The notes under the pieces are model-generated. The model did not search any database and was not told where the DNA came from. It saw only the letters and a program-made list of their open reading frames with translations. From positions 186,001 to 250,000 of the forward strand of contig JBFLXB010000001.1 in NCBI GenBank assembly GCA_040757335.1: a DNA stretch of 64,000 bases, read 5' to 3'. Every line of letters begins with the position of its first letter. The stretch's first letter is position 1. The stretch comes from Nitrospirota bacterium. Lineage in GTDB: Bacteria > Nitrospirota > Nitrospiria > 2-01-FULL-66-17. Of this stretch, positions 1-8,152 are shown piece by piece. Both the position numbers and the translations under genes were made by a program.

Positions 1-1956
1 GGCTATTCTCCGACCAGGTATACGCGGACCCCGAGGCCGTGATCACGGTCCCGAAGTGAGGGTTGGCGATGACGTTGACCCACGGCAGCGGCGTTTCGCG
101 ATCTCCTTCCAGGACGATGACATAGTCCCGTCCATTGTCGGCGAATCCGCCGAGCCCGTTGGCGAGGGTGAGGGCAGGGATTGCGACGGGCGGTTCGGGA
201 CGGGTCGGGATTGGCTCCTGAGCGCTGGGGGGTTTGAAGGCGTCCCGCCATTGCGGTTCGGGATAGGGTCGATCCAGTTGGGTGGCCAGCCCCCCGCGGT
301 CGCCGCTGACGATCGCCCGGGCCACGCCGGCGAGCAGAAGACGCTCGGCCTCGCCCATGCCGTCGCCACGCAGGAGGTAGATGCCGCCCGGACGGTGTTT
401 CCACGCGCCCCACGGCCCGCTTTCCAGGAGCGCGACGAGCGCGGCGTGCATTTCGTTCAAGTAACTGACCGGGTGTTCGTTGACGATGACGACATCCGCG
501 CTCAGTCCCTTCATGCGCCAATACTCCTGGGCCTGCAAGACTTGGCGCACGAGGGGCAGGTCGTGTTCCTTGACCACGCGTACCAACAGAATCGGTAGAT
601 CGCCCGAGATCCCGTGGGCCCAGAGCCCGGCCTGGCCCAGGACGTTGCGGGCCAACACCTCCGGGGCCGCGCGCAGCGAGCCGTCGGTGTATAACACGCG
701 GGAGGCCAAGCGATCGAAGAGTTGGGCTTCGTCGCTGGAGATGCCCAGGTGCCGCAGGCGGATCTGCGCGTGGGTGAACGCGAGCGCAAAGGTCCGGCCT
801 TGCGCGCTGGGGTCGTGGTACTTCTGGGCCAGGACCAGGGCGGCGTCGCGGGTTCCGGCCATCCCGGTGGCGAACGAGAGGCGCACGAAGCCGCCGGGGG
901 CGAGGCGGATACGCGTCCTGAGGCTCACGATGGGATCGAGCACCGCGCCGGTGGTGCCGGATAAGGCTCGTCCATCGAGCGCGATCGGGTCGTCGGGGCC
1001 GCGACCGCGTCCGAGGAAGCGAGCCCGATCGCTCTCCCATTCGACCGGTCCCTGCATGCGTGCTTCCACGCCGAGGACGTGCACCGCCCACGCGCCTGAT
1101 TCGTCGCCGGCGCGCGCGCGGCGTGCGCACAGCAGGGCGGCGCTCTCGGGGAGGTATTCGGTCTCCACGAACAGGTTGCTGAAGGTCGGGTGAACCAGAT
1201 CATCGGCGGGCGGGGCCAACACGATTTCCGCATAGCTCGTCACTTCGAGTTCGCGCGGGCGGTCGCTGCGATTGGTGACCGAGAGGCGGCGAACCTCGAC
1301 GTCGTCCTCCGCCGATACCGCGATCTCGATCTGCGTCTCGATCTCGTCGTCGCGGCGGTGGAACACGGCTTTCTCCGCCAAGAAGGTGGCGAGGTAGTTG
1401 TCGGGCGCGCCGCCCATCGGATGAGCCGTCGCGGACCACACCGACCCGCTGCGAACGTCGCGCAGGTAGAGGAACTGGCTTCCCGGGTCGCGGGTCGGGT
1501 CCTCGCGATACCGCGTGACCGCGCGGCCGCGGCAGAGGCTGGCGCCCCCTCCCGCGTTGGTGATGATCACGGTGTAATTGCCATTGGAGAGAAAGTGCGC
1601 GTGAGGGTACAACGTGTGAGGCGACCGGAACCGGCGCACTGCCTGGGGCGGCACCGGGGCCGCGACCCGCGTTTCCTCGGCCGGTCGAGGTTGGGTGATC
1701 GGCAGGTGGCGCGGCACGCGCTCCTGGAGCAGCAGCTCGGTGGCCTGCACCCGCGGGTCGGCGTGGAATCGCTCCACCATCGGATACCCCAGGAGGGTAT
1801 TGGCCAGGGCGACCAGGGTCATGCCCTGGTGGTGCGCGAGGTAGGCCTGCACCACCACGCCGTGCGAGCCGTGCGGTCGGGGACCTGGTCGGGGATCGGC
1901 CTCGTCGGTCCGGCGGGTGGTGAAGTCGATGGCGTCGTAGTAGCCGTACCGTCCAG
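1..1956 (-). pseudogene. Continuation of the cyclic glucan synthase gene after the frameshift (GH94 phosphorylase part), partial at window edge
   Basis: Reading the minus strand from about 1956 to position 1 in the shifted frame gives one uninterrupted stretch of about 650 codons. It starts GRYGYYDAIDF-like and continues through VVVQAYLAHHQGMTLVALAN, PHAHFLSNGNYTVIITNAGG and LRDVRSGSVWSATAHPMG to the window end. These are the motifs of the GH94-type C-terminal region of NdvB proteins. It has no stop and no start of its own and is cut by the window edge. Compared with the usual G-L-x-G-R-Y-G family sequence, about four bases seem to be missing near 1946-1956. Either the gene is inactivated or the assembly has an indel error. 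Confidence 0.75.
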
Positions 1957-4900
1957 CCCGCGTTCGGAGAGGTGTTGCAGGTTCTGGATCGCCTCCTTCG
2001 CGTCCACCATGACGGCCAGGGCGGTGGCGTACGGCGCGACCACCAGATCGTCCCCGAGCCCCCGCTTTAACCCCAATCCGGGCACGCCGAATGCTTTGTA
2101 TTGATAGGTGCCGTGCGCGTCGACGAGGTTGAACGCGGACTCCGAGATGCCCCACGGCACGCCCTGTTGGCTCGCGTAGTCGATCTGGCAGCGCACCGCC
2201 ATCCGGCACGACTGATCCAGCAGCGTATCGGGATACCGTCGCATCATCAGGAGCGGCATCAGGTATTCGAACAACGTGGCGCTCCAGGAAAGCAACGTGG
2301 GGGCTCCATCCACGCTGGTGACGAGGCGCCCGAGGTGAAACCAGTGGGTTTCGGGCACATCGCCTTTGGCGATCGCGATGAAACTGGCCAGCCGGGCTTC
2401 CGAGGCGAGCAAATCATAATAGGAGAGATCCAGGCGGCCGGGCCCGTCCGCGTCGGCGAGACGGTAGCCGATCGAGAAGATTTTTCGTTGGGCGTCGTAC
2501 AAGGAGCCGAATTTCATCCCGTCGGCGCACGCCAGCGCGCGATCTGCGAGCTCGTTCACACGCGCGGCGGCCAGCTTGCTAAGGTGGCACCGCCCTTCAA
2601 CCAGCTCAGGGCGAGCGCCATCCTGAGCAGGGTCGCCGGACATGGCACGGGCCACGGCGTGGGCCCAGTAGGCCACTTCGCGTTCCGCGGGAGAGGCGTC
2701 GGGTCCGATGTCGAGTCGGTCGATGGCTGCGCGGAACGAGGGGACCAACCGGTCGAGTTGCTCGAGTTGTTGGTCCGCCTCCTCGGGCCCAGTCAGGAGC
2801 CGCTGCACGGTTTGCGTCTCCGTCACGAGTGGGGGCAACCGGTCGCCCAGTGGCGGCGGAGCGCCCGCGACCGCCTCCAATGAGAGTCGGAGGATCTCGG
2901 TGGTGTCGGCCAGGCCGGCCACGATCTGCTTGGGTGTTTGCGGGGTTCGGGCCAATTGGCGCAGGCCCCCGGCCAAGGTCAGGAGCGCCCCGGCGAGGTT
3001 GCCGCTATCCACGGTTGAGACATACCGGGGGGAGAGGGGAGTCAGGCTGCGGGTATCGTACCAATTCAGGAGATGCCCTTCCCATCGCTCGAGTCCTTCC
3101 AGGGTGGTCATGGTCAGGTCGATCCGATCCAGCAACTCAGGGGTGCGGATGTAGCCGAGGTCGTGGGCAGCGAGGGTCGATAGCAGGCCCAGCCCGATAT
3201 TGGTGGGCGATGTCCGGTGAGCCACCGTGGGCCCCGGCGTTTCCTGGAGGTTGTCGGCGGGCAGCCCGTGATCCTCGGCGCCCATGAACGTGTCGAAGTA
3301 CCGCCACGTGCGGCGCGCGATGAGCCGCAGGAACAGCTGTTCTTCCTGGGCGAGGTGCACTCGTCGCGGCGCGACCAGCCGGCTCAACCAATACGCGACG
3401 AACGGCGCCGCGGTCCATGAGACCAGCAGCGGCGCGGCCACCAGCATGGAGGAGGGACGCAACGCGGTGATCGCGGCCGCGATCCCCGCGGCGATGACGG
3501 GGCTGGCGAGCATCGCCCCGGCGAAGGACAAGACCCGGCTCCGGCGCGCAAGACCGGCCGCCCGGGCCGCGACCGCGGCTGCGGTTTCCCATTGTAGGAG
3601 CCGTCGCTGGGTCATGACCAGTCGGACGAGGGTGAGCGCGATGGCGTGCAGCATCTCGTAGGTGTGGTAGGCGAGCAGCGTGACCTGAAGCAGCACTTGC
3701 GCGGCCGCGGTCTCCACGTCGTCCCAGCTTTCGCGCAGGAAGACGCCCCATTGCTGTTGGTTCCGGGGGCCGGCGATGGTTCGGAGCAGCAGGGGGTAGA
3801 GGCCGAAGGCGAGGGCGGCCAGAACCCCCGTGGTCCAGACCGCGGGATGTCCCGGCAGCCGGGTCCAGGCCAGGGCGAGGAAGGCGACCGTGGCTGGGGC
3901 GACCAGGCTGCGGCGAAGATTATCGAAGATCTTCCAGCGCGAAATCAGTGGCAGCCGGTTGCGCTCCAGGCCTTGGCGGGTGGGCACGACCGGAAAGAGC
4001 CAGAAGAGGATCTGCCAGTCGCCACGCACCCACCGATGCTGGCGCCGGGCGTGGGTGAGCACGCTCGACGGATAGTCGTCCACCACTTCGACGTCGGTTA
4101 CCAGCGCGGCGCGCGCGTAGAGGCCCTCGAACAGGTCGTGCGAGAGCAGGGCGTTCTCGGGCACCCTCCCGTCCAGCGCGGCCATAAACGTGTCCACGTC
4201 GTAGAGGCCCTTGCCCGCGAACAACCCCTCTCCGAAGAGGTCCTGATAGGTATTCGACACCGCAGTGGTATACGGATCAACCCCGGTATGGCCCGCATAC
4301 ACCCTGGCGAATCGTGATCCCGCCGCGCTCGCCATGGTGACGCTGACGCGAGGTTGCAGGATGCCGTAGCCCTCGGTGACGCGTTGCAGGCCGGGGTCGA
4401 AGAACGGACGATTGAGCGGGTGCGCGATGACGCCGATCAGTTTTTTCGCGGCGTCGCGCGGGAGGCGGGTGTCGCTATCCAAGGTGAGGCAATACCGGAT
4501 GCTCGGCAGGACGCTCAAGTCGCCGACCTGGATCCGAAAACCGGTGTCGGTTGCGCCGCGCAACAGCCGGTTGAACTCTTCGATCTTGCCGCGCTTGCGT
4601 TCCCAACCCATCCACGAACCCTCTCCCGGGTTCCATCGCCTCGCGCGATGAAACAAGAAGAAGCGATCGGTGCGTCCCTCGCCGTGCCGCGCGTTGAGGG
4701 CGTTGATTCCGGCGCGTGCGGCGGCGAGAATACTGTCATCCTCCGGCATCTCCGCGGCAGGCGCATCGGCAAAGTCGCTGAGGATCGCGAAGTGGATGCG
4801 CGGATCGAGGTTGCCGAGAGCCTGGACCTCCAGGTGCTCCATCAGCTCGTTCACTCCGGTCACGCTGGTCAGGAGCGTGGGCACGATCACCATGGTCCGC

Positions 4901-6345
4901 GCGTGCTCCGGAACGCTGCCGGAGCAGTCGAGGCGGGGGAGCCGCCGTGGCGGCACGACCCACGCCGCCAGCCGCTGCACAAGCGCGATCGCGAACTCGC
5001 TGGCGGGGAACACGAGCAGTCCCGCTGCACACAGGTGCATCCAGGTTGCCGCGCGGGACAGGCCGGCGTACGACGCAGCCCAGGCGAGCAGCAGCCCCGT
5101 GATGAGTCCGATGGAGCCGAGGTAGATCTCGGTGGCATAGAAGGAGACGACGCGTCGGAGGCGCTCGGCCAGGCGTGGAAGGTACTCCACGTCGGTCTCG
5201 AGCTCGGGGCGACCCTTGCCGATCAGGTGGTATCCGACGTGAGCGGCTCGCCCGGAGGGGTCCAGCTCGGCCGCCTGGCGGGCGCTTTCCACGGTACGAA
5301 GCGCGACGCGGAGCTGGGCTTCGCCGGTCGGCTCGGCCAGGTCCTCGACCGCGTGTCGGTAGAGATCGCGACTCAGAAAATCCATGGTGCCGTACACCCC
5401 GGCGGGGTCGCGCTGGAGCACCTGCTCGATGAGGCTGACGTGTTCGACGTACTCGGGCCAGTCCAGCGTCGAACAGAGGCGAAGGCTGGTGATGGCGTTG
5501 GCAATCGCGACCTGGGCGGTGGCTTGCCTGGCGTGTTCGGTCCGGATGATGTCTTCGGCGGTCGTCCCGTGATCGCGGAGCGTCGCCTCGACCGCCGCCC
5601 GAAGCGGTGAAACCACGGGCCCGTACTCGCGGATTCGTTGCAGCAGTTGGACGACAAATGCGGTGTCGAGGACCACGGGCAGCGGTCGCAGGACCGAATA
5701 GTCGTGATCCGCATCGATCTCAGACAGATAGCGGTCGGCCGCGCCGCGAGCGCTTCGGGCCTCGAGCATATCCTCTGCGAGGCGTCGGATATTTTCGATG
5801 AGCGCCAGCTTGAGCATGCTGGGCCACGCCCAGAGCTCGCCGATCGTCAGGGGGGCAACCGTCTGGTACGCGACCACGAAGCGGGTCAAGCGGTGGCGAT
5901 CCAACCGGCTGTCACTCTGCCGAATGAGCTCCAACGCCATCGCGTAGATGCGCGCCGTTCCGAACCGCTCCCGCGAGGCGAGTTTCGGGAGCTGGAGATA
6001 GTACTCGCGCGGGAGGGTGTGGAGGATGCCGCGGATCTCGGCTTCGACGAGATGGAAGTTGTCCAGCAGCCACTCTGCCGCGGGCGACATGACCTCGCCG
6101 CGGTGGACGTCGTCGGCCATGATCCGGTAGGCGTCGCGCAACACCCGCGCGTTGTCTTCGAGTTGGGGAAAGAAGCGACGGGCCCGCCGGCGGGGATTGC
6201 GAGCGAGCGTAAAACTGGCGGCGAGCGCCTTGGCACGCTCTTCGAGCCGTTCGATACTGAGGATTTCGCCGCGCAGGGGTTGGGCGGTTTTGACGTGCCT
6301 CCCGCCCCTGATGAGTCGGTACAGCGCGGCGAGGCGGTCACTCAT
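1819..6345 (-). CDS. Cyclic beta-1,2-glucan synthase-like protein (NdvB/GT84 family), N-terminal 1508 codons before a frameshift
   Basis: Large polytopic glycan synthase. The N-terminal ~400 residues are helical. Membrane segments lie near residues 400-460 and 830-1000. Between them is an inverting glycosyltransferase core with a DSD motif (LDSDTRLP, about residue 620) and the RRQHRW (QxxRW type) motif near 768. A glucoamylase-like domain follows (about 1010-1480; e.g. NIGLGLLSTLAAHDLGY, YYDLLASEARLASFIAIAKG). Family members are around 2800 residues and end in a GH94 phosphorylase domain. Here the frame leaves the family sequence at about 1950, after LSERGLDG, and ends in low-complexity Thr/Pro sequence at 1819. 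The true continuation is the next entry. A 33-bp palindromic repeat also lies inside this part. The family makes cyclic periplasmic glucans; product specificity here is inferred. Confidence 0.85.
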   Translation of the reverse strand: MSDRLAALYRLIRGGRHVKTAQPLRGEILSIERLEERAKALAASFTLARNPRRRARRFFPQLEDNARVLRDAYRIMADDVHRGEVMSPAAEWLLDNFHLVEAEIRGILHTLPREYYLQLPKLASRERFGTARIYAMALELIRQSDSRLDRHRLTRFVVAYQTVAPLTIGELWAWPSMLKLALIENIRRLAEDMLEARSARGAADRYLSEIDADHDYSVLRPLPVVLDTAFVVQLLQRIREYGPVVSPLRAAVEATLRDHGTTAEDIIRTEHARQATAQVAIANAITSLRLCSTLDWPEYVEHVSLIEQVLQRDPAGVYGTMDFLSRDLYRHAVEDLAEPTGEAQLRVALRTVESARQAAELDPSGRAAHVGYHLIGKGRPELETDVEYLPRLAERLRRVVSFYATEIYLGSIGLITGLLLAWAASYAGLSRAATWMHLCAAGLLVFPASEFAIALVQRLAAWVVPPRRLPRLDCSGSVPEHARTMVIVPTLLTSVTGVNELMEHLEVQALGNLDPRIHFAILSDFADAPAAEMPEDDSILAAARAGINALNARHGEGRTDRFFLFHRARRWNPGEGSWMGWERKRGKIEEFNRLLRGATDTGFRIQVGDLSVLPSIRYCLTLDSDTRLPRDAAKKLIGVIAHPLNRPFFDPGLQRVTEGYGILQPRVSVTMASAAGSRFARVYAGHTGVDPYTTAVSNTYQDLFGEGLFAGKGLYDVDTFMAALDGRVPENALLSHDLFEGLYARAALVTDVEVVDDYPSSVLTHARRQHRWVRGDWQILFWLFPVVPTRQGLERNRLPLISRWKIFDNLRRSLVAPATVAFLALAWTRLPGHPAVWTTGVLAALAFGLYPLLLRTIAGPRNQQQWGVFLRESWDDVETAAAQVLLQVTLLAYHTYEMLHAIALTLVRLVMTQRRLLQWETAAAVAARAAGLARRSRVLSFAGAMLASPVIAAGIAAAITALRPSSMLVAAPLLVSWTAAPFVAYWLSRLVAPRRVHLAQEEQLFLRLIARRTWRYFDTFMGAEDHGLPADNLQETPGPTVAHRTSPTNIGLGLLSTLAAHDLGYIRTPELLDRIDLTMTTLEGLERWEGHLLNWYDTRSLTPLSPRYVSTVDSGNLAGALLTLAGGLRQLARTPQTPKQIVAGLADTTEILRLSLEAVAGAPPPLGDRLPPLVTETQTVQRLLTGPEEADQQLEQLDRLVPSFRAAIDRLDIGPDASPAEREVAYWAHAVARAMSGDPAQDGARPELVEGRCHLSKLAAARVNELADRALACADGMKFGSLYDAQRKIFSIGYRLADADGPGRLDLSYYDLLASEARLASFIAIAKGDVPETHWFHLGRLVTSVDGAPTLLSWSATLFEYLMPLLMMRRYPDTLLDQSCRMAVRCQIDYASQQGVPWGISESAFNLVDAHGTYQYKAFGVPGLGLKRGLGDDLVVAPYATALAVMVDAKEAIQNLQHLSERGLDGTATTTPSTSPPAGPTRPIPDQVPDRTARTAWWCRPTSRTTRA
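2604..2628. repeat. Short palindromic repeat inserted in the glucan synthase ORF
   Basis: Arms GCTCAGG (2604-2610) and CCTGAGC (2622-2628) form a 7-bp stem with an 11-base loop. On the minus strand the surrounding codons read ARPELVEGRCH. This peptide is the typical read-through product of a widespread short repeat with a TTCGACAGGCTCAGG-like core. It interrupts an otherwise family-like stretch (between AMSGDPAQ and LSKLAAARVNEL) without breaking the frame. Confidence 0.55.
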
Positions 6346-6533
6346 CGCCGGCTCACCGGCCAGTCTGTTCTGCGGTCGGATCTGACCGATCTACTACCGG
6401 CCGACTCCTTCGGAATCCACGACCCGAGGGCGCTGTGCCCGCCTGGGCAACGACAGGTTCAGACAATGGGGCGGAGGACATGCCCGCATCGTACCATCTT
6501 CTTCCGGGAATCGCGCGCGCTGACGAAGTCACA

Positions 6534-6562
6534 TTGACTCCGTGAACTTAGCGTGATACGGT
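6534..6562 (+). promoter_or_regulatory. Putative sigma70-type promoter of the psiE-like gene, near-leaderless
   Basis: TTGACT at 6534-6539, a 17-bp spacer, then an extended -10 TGATACGGT (hexamer 6557-6562, a 3/6 match). The expected transcription start is about 6569, only ~3 nt before the ATG at 6572, and there is no Shine-Dalgarno sequence. Weak -10; moderate support. Confidence 0.4.
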
Positions 6563-6571
6563 CCGCCGCCT

Positions 6572-7084
6572 ATGGACGAGAAATATAAAGAAGCGGAACG
6601 AAGCTCCTTCAGTCGCCAGTTGATCCTCGGTCGTCCCGTGAGCCGCGCGGCGATCGACGTGATGGAGGTGCTGGACGGCTGGGGATATATCACGGCGGGG
6701 ATCAGTTTTCTGGCGCTGGGCATGGTGGTGTTCGTCCATGCCTGGTATGCCTTCGCGATCACGGTGGGTTCCACGGTTGTTCCTGCCGTGCTGGGCCTTC
6801 TCCATGACCTCTTGCTGGTAATCATCCTGTTAGAGCTTTTTCGTACCATCATTAATTTCCTTAAGACCAAAGCCATCACATTGGAACCGTTTCTGTACAT
6901 CTGCATCATCGCGTCCACCCGGCGCATCCTCACGACGGGGGCCCAGATTGCCAACGTGGAGGACCTGACCGATCAACTCTTCCATCGGTATCTGCTCGAT
7001 GTGGGGGCGAATGTGTTGGTGATCGTCGCGCTGGTCATCGCGTTATATGTGGTTCGCATATCTCCGCAGCGGAGTATGACCTAG
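6572..7084 (+). CDS. psiE: PsiE-family membrane protein (phosphate-starvation-inducible E-like)
   Basis: A 170-residue integral membrane protein with four hydrophobic segments (about 45-65, 72-92, 105-120 and 138-158), matching the usual PsiE length and layout. The conserved central part reads LHDLLLVIILLELFRTIINF, followed by EPFLYICIIASTRRIL, a PsiE hallmark. PsiE is induced by phosphate starvation in E. coli but its biochemical role is unknown. The gene stands alone, divergent from the glucan synthase. The only upstream signal is a promoter that nearly abuts the ATG, so the mRNA may be leaderless. Confidence 0.85.
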   Translation: MDEKYKEAERSSFSRQLILGRPVSRAAIDVMEVLDGWGYITAGISFLALGMVVFVHAWYAFAITVGSTVVPAVLGLLHDLLLVIILLELFRTIINFLKTKAITLEPFLYICIIASTRRILTTGAQIANVEDLTDQLFHRYLLDVGANVLVIVALVIALYVVRISPQRSMT

Positions 7085-7181
7085 GGCGGGGTCATGGCGC
7101 ATGAGACATGCGGAGGTTCATGAGATCTCGCCATCATTAGTGAACGATTTCAGCTCCAACATTGGATTCAAGTAATCCCGC

Positions 7182-7210
7182 TTGACCGCGCCTTCCGTTC
7201 AGCGTACGAT
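7182..7210 (+). promoter_or_regulatory. Putative promoter of the small-protein operon
   Basis: TTGACC (7182-7187, 5/6 match to consensus), a 17-bp spacer and TACGAT (7205-7210, 4/6). The expected start near 7217 gives a leader of about 190 nt before the GTG at 7409. Confidence 0.5.
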
Positions 7211-7246
7211 GATGCCATGACGTTCTAGCCCCGCTGGCTGTCCTAT

Positions 7247-7279
7247 CCGTCGCGCTTGACCGTTCCCACCGCGCGACGG
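7247..7279. promoter_or_regulatory. Perfect 9-bp inverted repeat in the leader, possible operator or RNA hairpin
   Basis: CCGTCGCGC (7247-7255) and its exact reverse complement GCGCGACGG (7271-7279) are separated by 15 bases. The interval contains TTGACC (7256-7261), 17 bp upstream of a weak GATTCT. It could therefore be an operator over a second promoter or a hairpin in the leader. No T-tract follows, so a terminator is unlikely. Confidence 0.4.
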
Positions 7280-7372
7280 ATTCTCCAGTCTCCGCCGCTT
7301 CTACGCCGAAGTCTCTGTTGGTCGTTGCTTGTAACGGGCGGCCACCGTCCGTTGATCAGATAGAGCTGATCC

Positions 7373-7387
7373 GGCTCAGGGAGAGAA
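7373..7387. repeat. Direct repeat copy 1, upstream of a small ORF
   Basis: GGCTCAGGGAGAGAA occurs exactly here and at 7814-7828. Similarity extends to about 23 bp with three mismatches. Both copies lie 20-35 nt upstream of a start codon. Confidence 0.6.
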
Positions 7388-7408
7388 CCGTCCGACAAGG
7401 AGTAGCAC

Positions 7409-7558
7409 GTGTGGTGGACGAGCGCTGTGACTCTGATGATGGTGTGGCTGCTCGGGGTGGTGAGCCACTACACGATGGGCGGGCTGATTCATGTCCTGTT
7501 GATGGTGGCCTTGATCACCGCGGCGGTGAGTCTTATGCGGAGCCGGAGACTCGCGTAA
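7409..7558 (+). CDS. Lmo0937-like small membrane protein (49 aa)
   Basis: GTG start with AGGAG at 7398-7402, ending at TAA. The protein has two hydrophobic stretches around a central motif SHYTMGGLIHVLLMVALI. This matches the layout of the Lmo0937 family of tiny membrane proteins (hydrophobic segment, T/S-YTMGG-IH, second hydrophobic segment, short charged tail). Members are often stress-associated and have no known biochemical role. First gene of a close series of small ORFs. The family assignment rests on remembered motif similarity. Confidence 0.7.
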   Translation: MWWTSAVTLMMVWLLGVVSHYTMGGLIHVLLMVALITAAVSLMRSRRLA

Positions 7559-7600
7559 CCAACGGAAGATGACATCTTTACTGCTCGAATAGGAGGCGCC

Positions 7601-7762
7601 ATGGACTATAGCAAAGCGGTCTTTAAGCGCGAAGCATGGGGCACCAAACCGTGTAAGCATCCCACGAAGGAGTCGGAATATTTCATGGGCAAGAACACGG
7701 GGAAGACCGTCTGTACGATGTGCGGAAAACTCTTTCTTTCCGGGCTGCCCGTGAATCCCTGA
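7601..7762 (+). CDS. Small Cys-rich protein (53 aa), possible metal-binding, unknown function
   Basis: The ATG has a strong Shine-Dalgarno (AGGAGG, 7591-7596). The protein is soluble and basic, with one Cys-Lys-His (PCKHP, residues 17-21) and a CTMCGK motif (residues 38-43). Together these could ligate one zinc or similar ion, as in a small zinc ribbon. No family recognised. It lies 42 nt after the Lmo0937-like gene and about 97 nt before the next small ORF. Confidence 0.65.
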   Translation: MDYSKAVFKREAWGTKPCKHPTKESEYFMGKNTGKTVCTMCGKLFLSGLPVNP

Positions 7763-7813
7763 CAAAATAGAGACCGGTCGACGTAGCGACCGTGTTCTCC
7801 AGTCTTCCAATCA

Positions 7814-7828
7814 GGCTCAGGGAGAGAA
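7814..7828. repeat. Direct repeat copy 2, upstream of a small ORF
   Basis: Second exact copy of GGCTCAGGGAGAGAA, within an intergenic gap of 97 nt and about 30 nt before the next ATG. Its repeated placement suggests a regulatory or RNA-level role, or a leftover of local duplication. Confidence 0.6.
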
Positions 7829-7859
7829 ACGTTATCCCGTGAACAGAGAGGTGACCGAG

Positions 7860-8012
7860 ATGTATCAAGCGACGAGTGGTATCGTCGGATTGTTCGCAGT
7901 GCTAAGCCTGACATTGGGTCTGGCCATCTGGGCGTCGTGGACCAAGGGGCGTATGAAGAAGACAAACCAGAGTAGCCATCCCGTCGTTCCATCGGGAGGA
8001 GGAGTCCCATGA
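7860..8012 (+). CDS. Small single-pass membrane protein (50 aa), unknown
   Basis: MYQATSGIVGLFAVLSLTLG begins a protein with one membrane segment (about residues 6-26), then a basic KGRMKK stretch and a short Ser/Pro/Gly tail. This predicts a cytoplasmic C-terminus by the positive-inside rule. An in-frame GTG at 7839 is an alternative start. The stop overlaps the ATG of the next ORF (ATGA, 8009-8012), which implies translational coupling. No family recognised. Confidence 0.55.
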   Translation: MYQATSGIVGLFAVLSLTLGLAIWASWTKGRMKKTNQSSHPVVPSGGGVP

Positions 8013-8152
8013 CACCGGAAGAGCAAATTTCGAAGATGACCAAAGCGATCAATCAGGCCATCAAGGTGATGAACGACCGGTTCGGATCAACGGAAGGGGA
8101 CGTGGCCAGGGCGATTGCGGACCTGAAGGCGTCGCTGCAAACTTCAGCGTGA
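8009..8152 (+). CDS. Small helical soluble protein (47 aa), unknown
   Basis: Preceded by GGGAGGAGGAG (7994-8004) and starting inside the stop of the previous ORF. It is charged, has no Cys and is predicted to be all helical (MTPEEQISKMTKAINQAIKV onward). Its stop overlaps the GTG of the methyltransferase gene (GTGA, 8149-8152). The double overlap makes it very likely that this short frame is translated. It could be a small adaptor of its neighbours; this is inference. Confidence 0.65.
   Translation: MTPEEQISKMTKAINQAIKVMNDRFGSTEGDVARAIADLKASLQTSA

Larger units (their letters stand above)
7085..7408. other. Non-coding stretch of 324 bp holding the promoter and leader of the downstream micro-operon
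   Basis: No ORF in it has family-like sequence. It holds a good promoter (7182-7210), a perfect 9-bp inverted repeat (7247-7255/7271-7279) and the first copy of a 15-bp direct repeat (7373-7387). The rest shows nothing recognisable. Confidence 0.6.

Noticed and set aside
4354-5610. 418-codon plus-strand frame in the glucan synthase
   Set aside because: Antisense shadow; the minus strand has clear glycosyltransferase motifs.
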